Shown here: piece after piece, positions 18,027-26,570 of the stretch | Numbering within the stretch: the first letter of the stretch is position 1 | Layout: each line of letters starts with the position of its first letter | Assembly (NCBI GenBank): GCA_934149005.1 | Contig: CAKPDN010000005.1 | Coordinates: 19,877 to 83,876 of the forward strand | DNA from: an uncultured Clostridia bacterium | Lineage (GTDB): Bacteria > Bacillota > Clostridia > TANB77 > CAG-508 | DNA length: 64,000 bases | Direction: 5' to 3' | Translations under genes and position numbers: made by a program | The notes under the pieces: model-generated | Seen by the model: only the letters and a program-made list of their open reading frames with translations | What the model was told of the DNA's origin: nothing | Database searches by the model: none

Positions 18027-19286
18027 TTACTCTTTTATTCTTTGTATATTTGCACCGATTTTTCTAAATTTTTCTTCTATATTTTCATAGCCCCTGTCAA
18101 TATGTTCTAAATTATAAACTTCTGTAATACCATTTGCAGAAACACCAGCAATAATAAGTGCTGCTCCTGCTCTTAAATCAGTTGAATATACAGGTGCTCC
18201 AAATAATTCATCTACACCTTCAAATATAGCTGATTTTCCTTGAGCTGTTATTTTAGCTCCCATTTTATTTAATTCGGCAGTATATTGAAATCTTGATTCC
18301 CATATGCTTTCATTTATAATACTGGTTCCATTTGCAGTTGCTAATACTACACCCATTTGAGGTTGCAAGTCTGTTGGAAATCCTGGATATGGTAATGTTT
18401 TTATAATGGCTTTATTTGGTCTTTTACTATACCAAACTCTAATACTATCACTATTATCTTCTACATTTCCACCCATTTCTACTATTTTTGCTGTTATAGA
18501 GTCTAAATGTTTTGTAATACAATTTTTTATAATTAAGTCACCTTTAGATGCAATTGCAGCTAACATAAAAGTTCCAGCCTCTATTTGATCTGGTACAATA
18601 GAATATGTAGCATTTCCATGTAATTTTTCTACACCGTTAATTTTTATAACATCTGTACCAGCACCTCTTATATCTGCTCCCATTGTGTTTAAAAAGTTTG
18701 CAACATCTACTATGTGAGGTTCTTTGGCAGCATTATCTATTATTGTTGTACCCTTTGCTAAAACACTAGCTAACATTACATTTATGGTAGCTCCTACAGA
18801 AACTACATCCATATATATTGATGTACCTACTAAACAATTTGCTTTAGCTAATATTGTACCTTTACTAACTTCAACGTTAGCACCTAATAATTCAAATCCT
18901 TTAATATGCTGATCAATAGGTCTTGCACCTAATTTACATCCACCAGGCATTCCTACTTCTATTTTTCCTGTTCTACCAAGCATTGCTCCAATTAGATAAT
19001 AAGAAGCTCTAAATTTACTAGTTAAATCTAAAGGTGCTTGAGTTGTATTTATATTTCTTGTATCTATTGTTAATTCATTTTTATTAGTCCAAGTTATTTT
19101 AGCTCCCATTTTTTCTAATATTGTGCATAAAATTTGTACATCACTTATGTTAGGAACATTGTTTATAGTACAAATGCCATCTATTAATAATGTAGCAGGT
19201 AAAATTGCTACTGCTGCATTTTTTGCTCCACTTATTTCTACTTCACCTTTTAATGGTGTTGGACCTGTTATTACTAATTTTTCCAA
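18027..19286 (-). CDS. murA: UDP-N-acetylglucosamine 1-carboxyvinyltransferase
   Basis: The 419-residue enzyme starts peptidoglycan synthesis by adding enolpyruvate to UDP-GlcNAc. Visible blocks: SGAKNAAVAILPATLL, the active-site loop GGCKLGARPIDQHI with the catalytic Cys, PDQIEAGTF and GFPTDLQPQM. The catalytic Cys is present, so it should be fosfomycin-sensitive. Start ATG follows gggggaaa. Upstream, 110 bp away, lies palindromic element copy 1. Confidence 0.97.
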   Translation of the reverse strand: MEKLVITGPTPLKGEVEISGAKNAAVAILPATLLIDGICTINNVPNISDVQILCTILEKMGAKITWTNKNELTIDTRNINTTQAPLDLTSKFRASYYLIGAMLGRTGKIEVGMPGGCKLGARPIDQHIKGFELLGANVEVSKGTILAKANCLVGTSIYMDVVSVGATINVMLASVLAKGTTIIDNAAKEPHIVDVANFLNTMGADIRGAGTDVIKINGVEKLHGNATYSIVPDQIEAGTFMLAAIASKGDLIIKNCITKHLDSITAKIVEMGGNVEDNSDSIRVWYSKRPNKAIIKTLPYPGFPTDLQPQMGVVLATANGTSIINESIWESRFQYTAELNKMGAKITAQGKSAIFEGVDELFGAPVYSTDLRAGAALIIAGVSANGITEVYNLEHIDRGYENIEEKFRKIGANIQRIKE

Positions 19287-19398
19287 ATTGATTTCCCCCT
19301 AAGAATTGTGTATTTATCATAGAATATACCATAAAGAATGAAGTAATGCAAGAGAGCTGACAAAAAAATGGCTAAAACTTGAGTTGATTTGTTGTTAA

Positions 19399-19731
19399 AA
19401 TTCACAGTTTTAGTAAAATAATTAGTGCTTCCTTAAGGGGGATATATCTTTTGATATTGTATCTGTTTGAATGAAGAGAAAAATAGAAAATCTTAAATAA
19501 AAAACTGAGGAATGCTCACGGGAAAAATGTATATATGTATATGTTGCTCCAATCACATTCGAAAATGATTACAACATATACATATATACATTTTTAGCCA
19601 GAGTGAGAGAGGCTCGGTTTTTTATGTTAGATTTTATTTTTGAACGCAATGAACAGGATACAATATCAAAAGATATATCCCCCTTAAGGAAGCCATCTTA
19701 TCCACCAATTATTTTACTAGAACTGCGAATT
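19399..19731. mobile_element. Large palindromic element, copy 1 (short form, MITE-like)
   Basis: Perfect 36-bp inverted arms (19428-19463 and 19657-19692, beginning cttccttaaggggg) are flanked by outer arms 19399-19427 and 19703-19731 that match at 26 of 29 positions, with a 10-bp interruption on the right (19693-19702). Between the arms an imperfect palindrome continues to a centre at about 19550. It encodes no protein. Compared with copies 2 and 3 it lacks an inner module of about 125 bp. It lies in the intergenic space between murA and spoIIR, both on the - strand. Confidence 0.85.
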
Positions 19732-19761
19732 ACAATGATTGGGTACTACTGAATTATAATG

Positions 19762-20427
19762 TTAATTTTTGGCAGTAGCTAAACCACTATTTGTAAACAA
19801 TTCTAATAATTTGAATTTGAATTTTATTCCATAATTAGAGTTGTCTGATATTATTGAATATTCTTCATCTGAAAGGACATTTTTAAGTTCTTCCTTTGAT
19901 TCATTTGGAACAATACCAGAGGATACATCTATAAAGCATAAGGAAGGGAACATTACACACCACCAATTTCTTCCATTAGCATTTCCTATTTCTACTTTTA
20001 AAGCATCATAAAATCCAGCAGGTAAAGAAATGTCACCATATTGTTTTGTTGGAAATTCAAAATTTCCTATTTCTATATTTATATTGTATGAATATCCCTC
20101 ATTTTTAATTGTTTCTAAAGCAATTTGTTTAAATTCTTCTTGATGTATAGTGACTAAATTTATTGCTTCTTCTTTTGATGAACAGTTTTTACAAATATTA
20201 TTCATATAATTTAATAAACTATCTCTAACTTTATATTTTAAAGTTTGATCCTCATCACTATTACTATTTGCTATTACATGCAATCTAAATACACTATTAC
20301 TAATATCAGATGATACAGCTTGTACATATGAGAAAGCACATATTAGTGTATATAAAGATAATAACAAGAATAAGATAAGGATAATTCCTATTTTGGAATT
20401 CTTGATATTATTTAAAAATTTTTTCAT
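19762..20427 (-). CDS. spoIIR: Stage II sporulation protein R
   Basis: The 221-residue secreted signalling protein has an N-terminal membrane/signal segment (about 14-38) and the conserved blocks VFRLHVIANSNSDEDQTLKY and LPAGFYDALKVEIGNANGRN, WWCVMFPSLCF. In Bacillus it is made in the forespore and triggers SpoIIGA processing of pro-sigma-E in the mother cell. Start follows aggtaac. Single gene, clear orthologue. Confidence 0.95.
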   Translation of the reverse strand: MKKFLNNIKNSKIGIILILFLLLSLYTLICAFSYVQAVSSDISNSVFRLHVIANSNSDEDQTLKYKVRDSLLNYMNNICKNCSSKEEAINLVTIHQEEFKQIALETIKNEGYSYNINIEIGNFEFPTKQYGDISLPAGFYDALKVEIGNANGRNWWCVMFPSLCFIDVSSGIVPNESKEELKNVLSDEEYSIISDNSNYGIKFKFKLLELFTNSGLATAKN

Positions 20428-20674
20428 AAGTTACCTCCAAAATCCTTTTTTTCTAAAATATTCTTTAAATTAATTATTTACAATTTTTATAAATATATAC
20501 ATTTATTTGTTATTATTAATAATGTCGAAAAAACCCGATGAAATATTATTGAAATATTTTTGAAATAATATTGACATATAAAAAAATAAATGGTAAAATT
20601 TACCAGTACACAAAATTAAGATTATTCTAAAGAAAAAGGGATTTCTTTATGAAATTGAAAGGATTGATATATAA

Positions 20675-21145
20675 ATGGTAAAGGAAAATAATAGTAAAGA
20701 AAAGTTATGCTTATTTTTTGCGAGTGATTATCATTTTGAAATGATAAGTTTACCTTATATAAATGAAAATTTAAAGAAAAATAAAAAAATTATAATGGTT
20801 ACAGAAAATAATTTAGATGGAACAGTTAATAAATTATTATCAAATATAAATTTAAATGAAAAAGAGAAAAATGAAATAGCTAAAATAGATTGGAAAAATG
20901 ATGATATAAATAAATTTAAAGAGATAAAGAATGCTAATGAAGAAGGGAAAGAAACAATAATTTTTGTTAAAGGGAGAGAAAGTTATATTAATAACATTAA
21001 TAAAAATTTGGATAATTGGATTAATGTTGATGATATGAAGGTTATTGATTGTTACGACATTAATGAAGTTTATGATGATGTAAGTGAGATTGCCAAAAAA
21101 TATAATAAAATATTGTCAACATCAGGAGTAGAAAAATTATTATAA
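20675..21145 (+). CDS. Conserved-looking 156-residue protein of unknown function
   Basis: The start has gaaaggat as RBS. The product is soluble, Lys/Asn/Glu-rich, with alternating alpha/beta character (KLCLFFASDYHFEMISLPYI, KKIIMVTENN, ETIIFVKGRESYI, MKVIDCYDI). The opening resembles a nucleotide- or sensor-type beta-strand/helix start, distantly like MEDS domains, but I see no catalytic motif. It is a single gene upstream of the pyrophosphorylase gene. Confidence 0.7.
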   Translation: MVKENNSKEKLCLFFASDYHFEMISLPYINENLKKNKKIIMVTENNLDGTVNKLLSNINLNEKEKNEIAKIDWKNDDINKFKEIKNANEEGKETIIFVKGRESYINNINKNLDNWINVDDMKVIDCYDINEVYDDVSEIAKKYNKILSTSGVEKLL

Positions 21146-21224
21146 AAATACTTGATAATTTTACAAAAAAGGTATATAAATATGTAATAACAAATATAAA
21201 AGCAAATGTCGAAAGGATGATATA

Positions 21225-22475
21225 ATGAATAATACATTAGAAGAAGCAAAAGCTGTATTAAAAAAATATAATCAAGAACATTTATTAAATAGATTTGATT
21301 ATTTAGATGAAAAGAAACAAAGTAAATTATTAGAACAAATTTTAGAAACAGATTTTGAATTAATAAATAGCTTATATATAAATACTAAAAAAGAAAGTTT
21401 AGAAAATAATGATGTAATCGAACCAATGGAATATTTAGATAAAAATAAATTATATGATGATTATAAATATTATGAGAACCTTGGAAAACATGCTATAGAG
21501 TCTGGAAAACTTGCGGCTGTGACAATGGCAGGTGGACAAGGTACAAGATTAGGACATAATGGACCAAAGGGAACATATGATATAGGATTAGATTCACATA
21601 AATCTTTATTTGAGTTATTAGCTGATTCATTAAAAGAAGCGGGAAAAAAATATGAGGTTATGGTTCCATGGTTTATTATGACTAGTAGAGAAAACAATGA
21701 AGAAACAGTAAAGTTTTTTGAAAAAAATAAATATTTTGGTTATCAAAAAGATAAGAACATATTTTTCTTTATTCAAGGTGAATTACCTATGGTAGATATG
21801 GAAGGAAAAATATTAATTGGTGAAGATGGATTAATAAAAAGAGCTGCCGATGGACATGGAGGAATATATGAATCATTAGTAAAAAGTGGTATGACTGAAA
21901 AAATGAGACAACTTGGTATTGAGTGGGTATTTATTGGCGGTGTAGATAATTGCTTAGTAAAAATGGTAGATCCTGTTTTAATGGGAATTGCTATTGATAA
22001 GGGTGTTACTGTTGCTTGTAAGTCAATTGTTAAAGCTAATCCACATGAAAAGGTTGGGGTATTTTGTAAAAGAAATGGAAGACCAGGTGTTATAGAATAT
22101 TCTGAAATTACTGATGAAATGGCTGAAGCAACTGATAAAAATGGTGAACTTCTATATGGCGAATCACATATACTTTGTAATTTATTTAATATTAAAGCAG
22201 TGGAAAGAATGGGTGTTACACCATTACCATATCATAGTGCATTTAAAAAAGCTAAGTATATTGATAAAGATGGAAATTTAGTAGTGCCAGATTCTCCAAA
22301 TGCTTATAAATTTGAAGCATTTTTGTTTGATGCTTTTGGCGAAGTTGATGATATGGCTATTTTGAGAGTTAAAAGAGAAGAAGAATTTGCACCTGTTAAA
22401 AATGCTGATGAGGCTGGAGTAGATTGCCCAAGTACTGCTAGAAAGTTATATGAGGATTTTTATCATTTAAGATAA
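21225..22475 (+). CDS. UDPGP-family UDP-sugar pyrophosphorylase
   Basis: This 416-residue nucleotidyltransferase has the eukaryote-like UAP1/UGP2 signature VTMAGGQGTRLGHNGPKGTY followed by SLFELL, and the substrate loops PWFIMTSREN, FIQGELPMVD and GGVDNCLVKM. It makes UDP-GlcNAc or UDP-glucose from UTP and the sugar 1-phosphate. Such enzymes replace GlmU/GalU types in many Clostridia. With the phosphoglucomutase 1.2 kb downstream it could feed UDP-glucose to the UgtP-like enzyme at 46 kb. Substrate preference is not decidable by eye. Confidence 0.9.
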   Translation: MNNTLEEAKAVLKKYNQEHLLNRFDYLDEKKQSKLLEQILETDFELINSLYINTKKESLENNDVIEPMEYLDKNKLYDDYKYYENLGKHAIESGKLAAVTMAGGQGTRLGHNGPKGTYDIGLDSHKSLFELLADSLKEAGKKYEVMVPWFIMTSRENNEETVKFFEKNKYFGYQKDKNIFFFIQGELPMVDMEGKILIGEDGLIKRAADGHGGIYESLVKSGMTEKMRQLGIEWVFIGGVDNCLVKMVDPVLMGIAIDKGVTVACKSIVKANPHEKVGVFCKRNGRPGVIEYSEITDEMAEATDKNGELLYGESHILCNLFNIKAVERMGVTPLPYHSAFKKAKYIDKDGNLVVPDSPNAYKFEAFLFDAFGEVDDMAILRVKREEEFAPVKNADEAGVDCPSTARKLYEDFYHLR

Positions 22476-22491
22476 TTATTGTGAAGAAAAT

Positions 22492-22530
22492 AAAAAGTAC
22501 AAGTTTTGAAACTTGTACTTTTTATTTTTT
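22492..22530. terminator. Bidirectional terminator
   Basis: A 15-bp stem (aaaaagtacaagttt / aaacttgtacttttt) with a 2-nt loop and T-tract separates the convergent pyrophosphorylase and pilin-like genes. Confidence 0.9.
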
Positions 22531-23077
22531 AATAATTTATACCATAAACTTTTTGAAGTCTATAACCACGAGATGAGGGTATATTAAATCCAGTTTTTGA
22601 AAAATTAGTTAAATTTATATGGTTTTGGTAATAACCATATAATCCAATAGAGATATTATCCGAAATGGCCAGATTTATTTGCTCTATTGGATATTCAGAA
22701 TTTTGCATATAAAGTCCACCATTTTCGGCATAGAAAAATAAAATAGAATCAAATTCATCAGAAGTATGATTGTCAATATATGTTATATTTCCGGAATCAA
22801 CATCACCTGCCCATAGTAAAGTTTTTCTATAGTTGGATTGGCTAGTAAGTCTGCTAGAAGAGTTAATATATTTATTTATGTTATTTTCATAGTTGGCTAG
22901 AGTTTCATTTTCCTCTATTTGTGCACTTTCATGTTTTTCTTTTGATAATTTTGCTTTTATAAATAGATTGGTTTGTGTTAATGCAGATATAGATATTCCT
23001 GCTAAAATTAGTAATATTACTATGGTTACAATTAAGGCTACAAGTGTAATTCCTGACTTATCATTTTTAAATTTCAT
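22529..23077 (-). CDS. Type IV pilin-like protein (prepilin N-terminal cleavage motif)
   Basis: The 182-residue protein starts with a short basic leader and the class III motif SGITLVALIVTIVILLILAG, cut by prepilin peptidase after the Gly; the +5 residue is not Glu, so it is an atypical pseudopilin. The rest is a soluble head with Asn/Ser-rich loops ending RLQKVYGINY. No pilus assembly genes are nearby. It is transcribed divergently from a small HTH regulator across a palindromic operator-like site. Confidence 0.85.
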   Translation of the reverse strand: MKFKNDKSGITLVALIVTIVILLILAGISISALTQTNLFIKAKLSKEKHESAQIEENETLANYENNINKYINSSSRLTSQSNYRKTLLWAGDVDSGNITYIDNHTSDEFDSILFFYAENGGLYMQNSEYPIEQINLAISDNISIGLYGYYQNHINLTNFSKTGFNIPSSRGYRLQKVYGINY

Positions 23078-23128
23078 ATAAAAAACCTCCTATAATTTTT
23101 GTCTTTTGTAATAGACTTTAATCTATTA

Positions 23129-23148
23129 TACTGGTTATATAACCAGTA
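23129..23148. promoter_or_regulatory. 20-bp perfect palindrome, probable operator
   Basis: tactggttat/ataaccagta is perfectly symmetric and overlaps a TATACT-like -10 in the divergent region between the pilin-like gene and the HTH gene. It is the likely binding site of the adjacent regulator, which would control both genes. Confidence 0.6.
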
Positions 23149-23205
23149 GTCAAGTATCCTATGGGAATTATATAATTTTTTATAATGTTGATGTGGGAGA
23201 AAGTA

Positions 23206-23454
23206 ATGGTTAAGGTAAAAATAGAAAATGGATATTATTTATTTAAACTTGGAGATATTTTAAATAAAGAAGAAATTAGTATTAATAAATTAATAAGAGA
23301 TACAAATACTGATTTTAAAGTATTAAAAAGACTAATATCAGGAGAATTGGTTAGAATAGATATATTTGTTTTGGCAAGATTATGTGATTATTTTAATTGT
23401 TCTATCAATGATATAATTGAATATTTTCCAGATAAAAATAAGAACCAACAATAA
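23206..23454 (+). CDS. Small XRE-family (YozG-like) HTH regulator
   Basis: An 82-residue Cro/CI-type protein with the helix-turn-helix pattern EISINKLIRDTNTDFKVLKR and the C-terminal LARLCDYFNCSINDIIEYFP typical of HTH_26/YozG proteins. The ATG at 23206 follows gggaga; an ATG/TTG further upstream lies 5' of this RBS. It probably acts at the palindrome between it and the pilin gene. Confidence 0.88.
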   Translation: MVKVKIENGYYLFKLGDILNKEEISINKLIRDTNTDFKVLKRLISGELVRIDIFVLARLCDYFNCSINDIIEYFPDKNKNQQ

Positions 23455-23630
23455 TTATAAATATGTTTGATGGATTGTTTCTTTATGAATTTTGTTCTAT
23501 TTTTATATAAAAAAGTATGTGTATTTTTGAAAAAGATCTTTATTTATTTTTTAAATAGTGTTATTATAATCATATCTAAAAAGTTGTTAAAAGAGGTATT
23601 TCTAATAACAGAAAAGAAAGGATTGATAAA

Positions 23631-25361
23631 ATGAAAAATTATTTAGAAGAATATAAAAACTGGTGTGAAAGTCCAGATTTTGATGAAGAAACAAAAAAGG
23701 AATTATTAGAAATTAAAGATGACCAAAAAGAAATAGAAGACAGATTTTATAAAGAACTAGAATTTGGAACAGCTGGTCTTCGTGGAGTTATTGGAGCAGG
23801 TACTAATAGAATGAATAAATATACAGTTGGAAAAGCAACTCAAGGTTTGGCCAATTATATATTAGAACAAGGAACACAAGATAAAGGTGTTGTAATAAGT
23901 TATGATTCAAGGAGAATGTCAAAAGAATTTAGTATGCAAACAGCATTAATATTATGTGCAAATGGAATAAAGACATATTTATTTGAAAATTTAAGACCGG
24001 TTCCAGAATTATCTTTTGCTGTCAGAGAGTTAAAATGTACAGCAGGAATTATGATTACCGCAAGTCATAATCCACCTAAATATAATGGATATAAAGTATA
24101 TTGGGATGATGGTTCACAAATAGTAGCCCCAAGGGATAAAGATATAATTGCAAAAGTAAGAGATGTAAAGGAATTTAGTGAAATAAAAGAATTATTAAAA
24201 GAAGAAGCAATAAAAAAAGGATTACTTAATATTGTAGGAACTGAAATGGATGATAAATACATAGATACTTTGAAGGCATTAATATTAAATCCTGAAATTG
24301 TAAAAGAACAAGGAAAAGCTTTAAAAGTTGTTTATACTCCATTACATGGAACAGGTAATACTGTAGCAGAAAGATTATTAAAAGAAATAGGAATTGAAAA
24401 TTTATATGTTGTTCCAGAGCAAAAAGAGCCTGATGGGAATTTTCCAACAGTTGATTATCCAAATCCAGAGGATAAAAAGGCATTTAAATTGGCATTAGAA
24501 TTAGCTAAAAAAGTAGATGCAGATGTTGTCTTAGCAACAGATCCAGATGCTGATAGATTAGGAATATATGCTAAAGATAGTAAAACTGGAGAATATATGA
24601 CATATACAGGAAATATGTCTGCATTGTTAATTGCAGAGTATAGAATTTCTCAAATGAAAGAAAAAGAAATATTACCAAAAAATGGAATGATGATAACAAC
24701 AGTGGTTTCTTCTAATTTAACACAAGCAATTGCTAAAGAATATAATTTAAAACTATATGAAGTTTTAACTGGATTTAAAAATATTGGTGCTGTTATGAAA
24801 AAAGAAGAAGAAAAAGAAAATGGATATAAATATGTATTTGGTTTTGAAGAAAGTTATGGTTGTTTAATTGGGGATTATGCAAGAGATAAAGATGGAATTG
24901 CAGCTGTAATGGCTTTGTGTGAAGCAGCTTGTTATTATAAATCTAAAGGTGAAACTTTATGGGATCAAATGAATAATATTTATGAGAAATATGGATATTA
25001 TAAAGAAGATCAAGTTTCAATTGTTTTAGAGGGTGCCGAAGGGGCTGAAAAAATACAAGAGATGATGACAAATATGAGAAATACTCCTGTTGAAAAAATT
25101 GGTGATTATAAAGTTTTAACTTTTAAAGATATTGATAGAGATTATGTTAAAGATATGGTGACAGGGGAAGAATCTAAAACAGATTTACCAAAATCTAATG
25201 TATTATATTATGCTTTGGAAGATAATAGTTGGTGTTGTGTTAGACCTTCTGGGACTGAACCCAAAATTAAATTATATATGGGAGTTAAAGGTTCTTCTGA
25301 AGATGATGCTAATAAAAAATTGGAAATATTAAAAAATGCAATGGTTGAAATTGTAAAATAG
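23631..25361 (+). CDS. Phosphoglucomutase/phosphomannomutase (PgcA-type)
   Basis: The 576-residue alpha-D-phosphohexomutase has the catalytic phosphoserine loop ITASHNPPKYNGYKVYW, the metal loop ATDPDADRLG, the sugar loop FGFEESYG and phosphate-binding RPSGTEPKIK. Full length for the PgcA/PMM family. It interconverts glucose-1- and -6-phosphate, linking central metabolism to UDP-sugar synthesis. RBS gaaagga. It ends 12 bp before a large palindromic repeat. Confidence 0.95.
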   Translation: MKNYLEEYKNWCESPDFDEETKKELLEIKDDQKEIEDRFYKELEFGTAGLRGVIGAGTNRMNKYTVGKATQGLANYILEQGTQDKGVVISYDSRRMSKEFSMQTALILCANGIKTYLFENLRPVPELSFAVRELKCTAGIMITASHNPPKYNGYKVYWDDGSQIVAPRDKDIIAKVRDVKEFSEIKELLKEEAIKKGLLNIVGTEMDDKYIDTLKALILNPEIVKEQGKALKVVYTPLHGTGNTVAERLLKEIGIENLYVVPEQKEPDGNFPTVDYPNPEDKKAFKLALELAKKVDADVVLATDPDADRLGIYAKDSKTGEYMTYTGNMSALLIAEYRISQMKEKEILPKNGMMITTVVSSNLTQAIAKEYNLKLYEVLTGFKNIGAVMKKEEEKENGYKYVFGFEESYGCLIGDYARDKDGIAAVMALCEAACYYKSKGETLWDQMNNIYEKYGYYKEDQVSIVLEGAEGAEKIQEMMTNMRNTPVEKIGDYKVLTFKDIDRDYVKDMVTGEESKTDLPKSNVLYYALEDNSWCCVRPSGTEPKIKLYMGVKGSSEDDANKKLEILKNAMVEIVK

Positions 25362-25372
25362 AAACATATAAG

Positions 25373-25530
25373 AGATTAAGAGGGATTGAGGGGGATTTTA
25401 GATTACGGGGCCACCACATAAAATCCCTCTTTTTTTATTTTAAATTTTCTAAAAACTAAATTAAATAAAAAATAAAAAAGGGGGATTTTATGTGGTGGCC
25501 CCGTAATCCCCCTCAATCCCTCTTTAATCT
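25373..25530. repeat. 158-bp intergenic palindrome, second repeat family / bidirectional terminator
   Basis: The left arm (25373-25438) and right arm (25470-25530) are almost perfect reverse complements, rich in agggattgaggggg and attacggggccaccacat blocks, far more GC-rich than the surroundings. The left arm has one extra 7 bp (attttag). The A/T tracts at the centre give terminator function to both convergent genes. The right arm covers the stop codon of ttcA. It is unrelated in sequence to the element family at 19, 37 and 53 kb. Confidence 0.8.
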
Positions 25531-26243
25531 TTGTTTTCTATTTTCCAATCTGGTAAGTTTCTTTGAATTGCTCCAAAAAGATTAGCTCTAACCATAGGGA
25601 TGTCTTTTTGCAATGTGAATATCATTTGTTTCATAGATTCCCTTTTTGAAGTGCCATCCATTGGACATACTTTAGGCATAATTGTTAAATTATTTTTTTT
25701 AACAAATCTTTTTGTATCTTTTTCAGTAGTATAAATTAATGGTCTAATCAAAGTAATTCCAGAACGATCCATATAACTTACAGGTGAAAAAGTACCAATA
25801 TTTCCTGCATATAATAAATTTAGTAAAAAAGTTTCTAAAACATCATCTTGATTATGACCTAGTGCTATTTTATTACATCCTTCTCTTACTGCAATTGAGT
25901 TGATTATACCTCTTCTTAAGTTTGCACATAAGGAACAAGGATTTTTTTCTTTTCTTATATCAAATACTATTTCTTTAGCATGACTTTTTTCAATAAATAG
26001 TGGTATTTGTAAATTATCACATATATTTTGCAAAAGTTCTGTATCGAAAAAATTAAATCCAGGATCAATACTTATTGCAATTATTTCAAATTTTTTTGGA
26101 TAAAATATTTGTAAATTTTTGAATGCATGTAGCATTGTTATTGAATCTTTACCTCCTGAAAGGCAAATTGCTATTTTATCGTTTTCTTCTACCATGTTAT
26201 ATTCTTCAATTGCTTTTCTCATATGACTTAATATTTTTTGCAT
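25524..26243 (-). CDS. TtcA-family tRNA thiolase (PP-loop ATPase)
   Basis: A 239-residue enzyme with PP-loop CLSGGKDSITML, Cys pair in NPCSLCANLRRG and LGHNQDDVLETFLLNL, all typical of the TtcA/TtuA group. It thiolates tRNA (2-thiocytidine 32 in TtcA) using an Fe-S cluster. ATG behind aaaggag. The last two codons and stop are inside the palindromic repeat, indicating that the repeat arose or inserted at the gene's very end without harming it. Confidence 0.9.
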   Translation of the reverse strand: MQKILSHMRKAIEEYNMVEENDKIAICLSGGKDSITMLHAFKNLQIFYPKKFEIIAISIDPGFNFFDTELLQNICDNLQIPLFIEKSHAKEIVFDIRKEKNPCSLCANLRRGIINSIAVREGCNKIALGHNQDDVLETFLLNLLYAGNIGTFSPVSYMDRSGITLIRPLIYTTEKDTKRFVKKNNLTIMPKVCPMDGTSKRESMKQMIFTLQKDIPMVRANLFGAIQRNLPDWKIENKD

Positions 26244-26570
26244 TTATTTTTTTCTCCTTTCACTGTGCTATGCTACGATTTTTTTTGTTTATTATTATTT
26301 AAAATTTTTTTCAATTTTTTGTTTAGTAAATTATTTATATTATATCATTTGTGTCAAGCCCTAAAAATATAAAAAATACTACATGTAATATAAATGTAAA
26401 ATAAACTTAAAATTTAAGTTAAGAAATTGGCTAAATGACTTTCCGTAATAGAGTAGAGACTATCAATTGTAACATTAAGAAAATAGGTGAAAAGTAAGCT
26501 TGAATTTATTAATTAAAGTAAGTAAAATTAAAATAAGGTTAATTGTTTTTAATTGTAGGGAGGAATATAG
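26244..26570. other. 327-bp non-coding leader region of the surface-protein operon
   Basis: No gene is visible. It holds the RBS region of ttcA at its left end, AT-rich sequence, a small near-palindrome (aacttaaaatttaagtt, 26404-26420) and a slightly GC-richer stretch 26435-26475. It probably carries the promoter and a long leader for the downstream operon. I recognise no riboswitch. Confidence 0.5.

Noticed and set aside
19399..19731. Element copies as CRISPR or insertion sequences
   Set aside because: No spaced direct repeats and no transposase frame; they are non-coding palindromes.
26244..26570. Riboswitch in the leader of the surface operon
   Set aside because: No conserved c-di-GMP, SAM, TPP or other aptamer core could be recognised.
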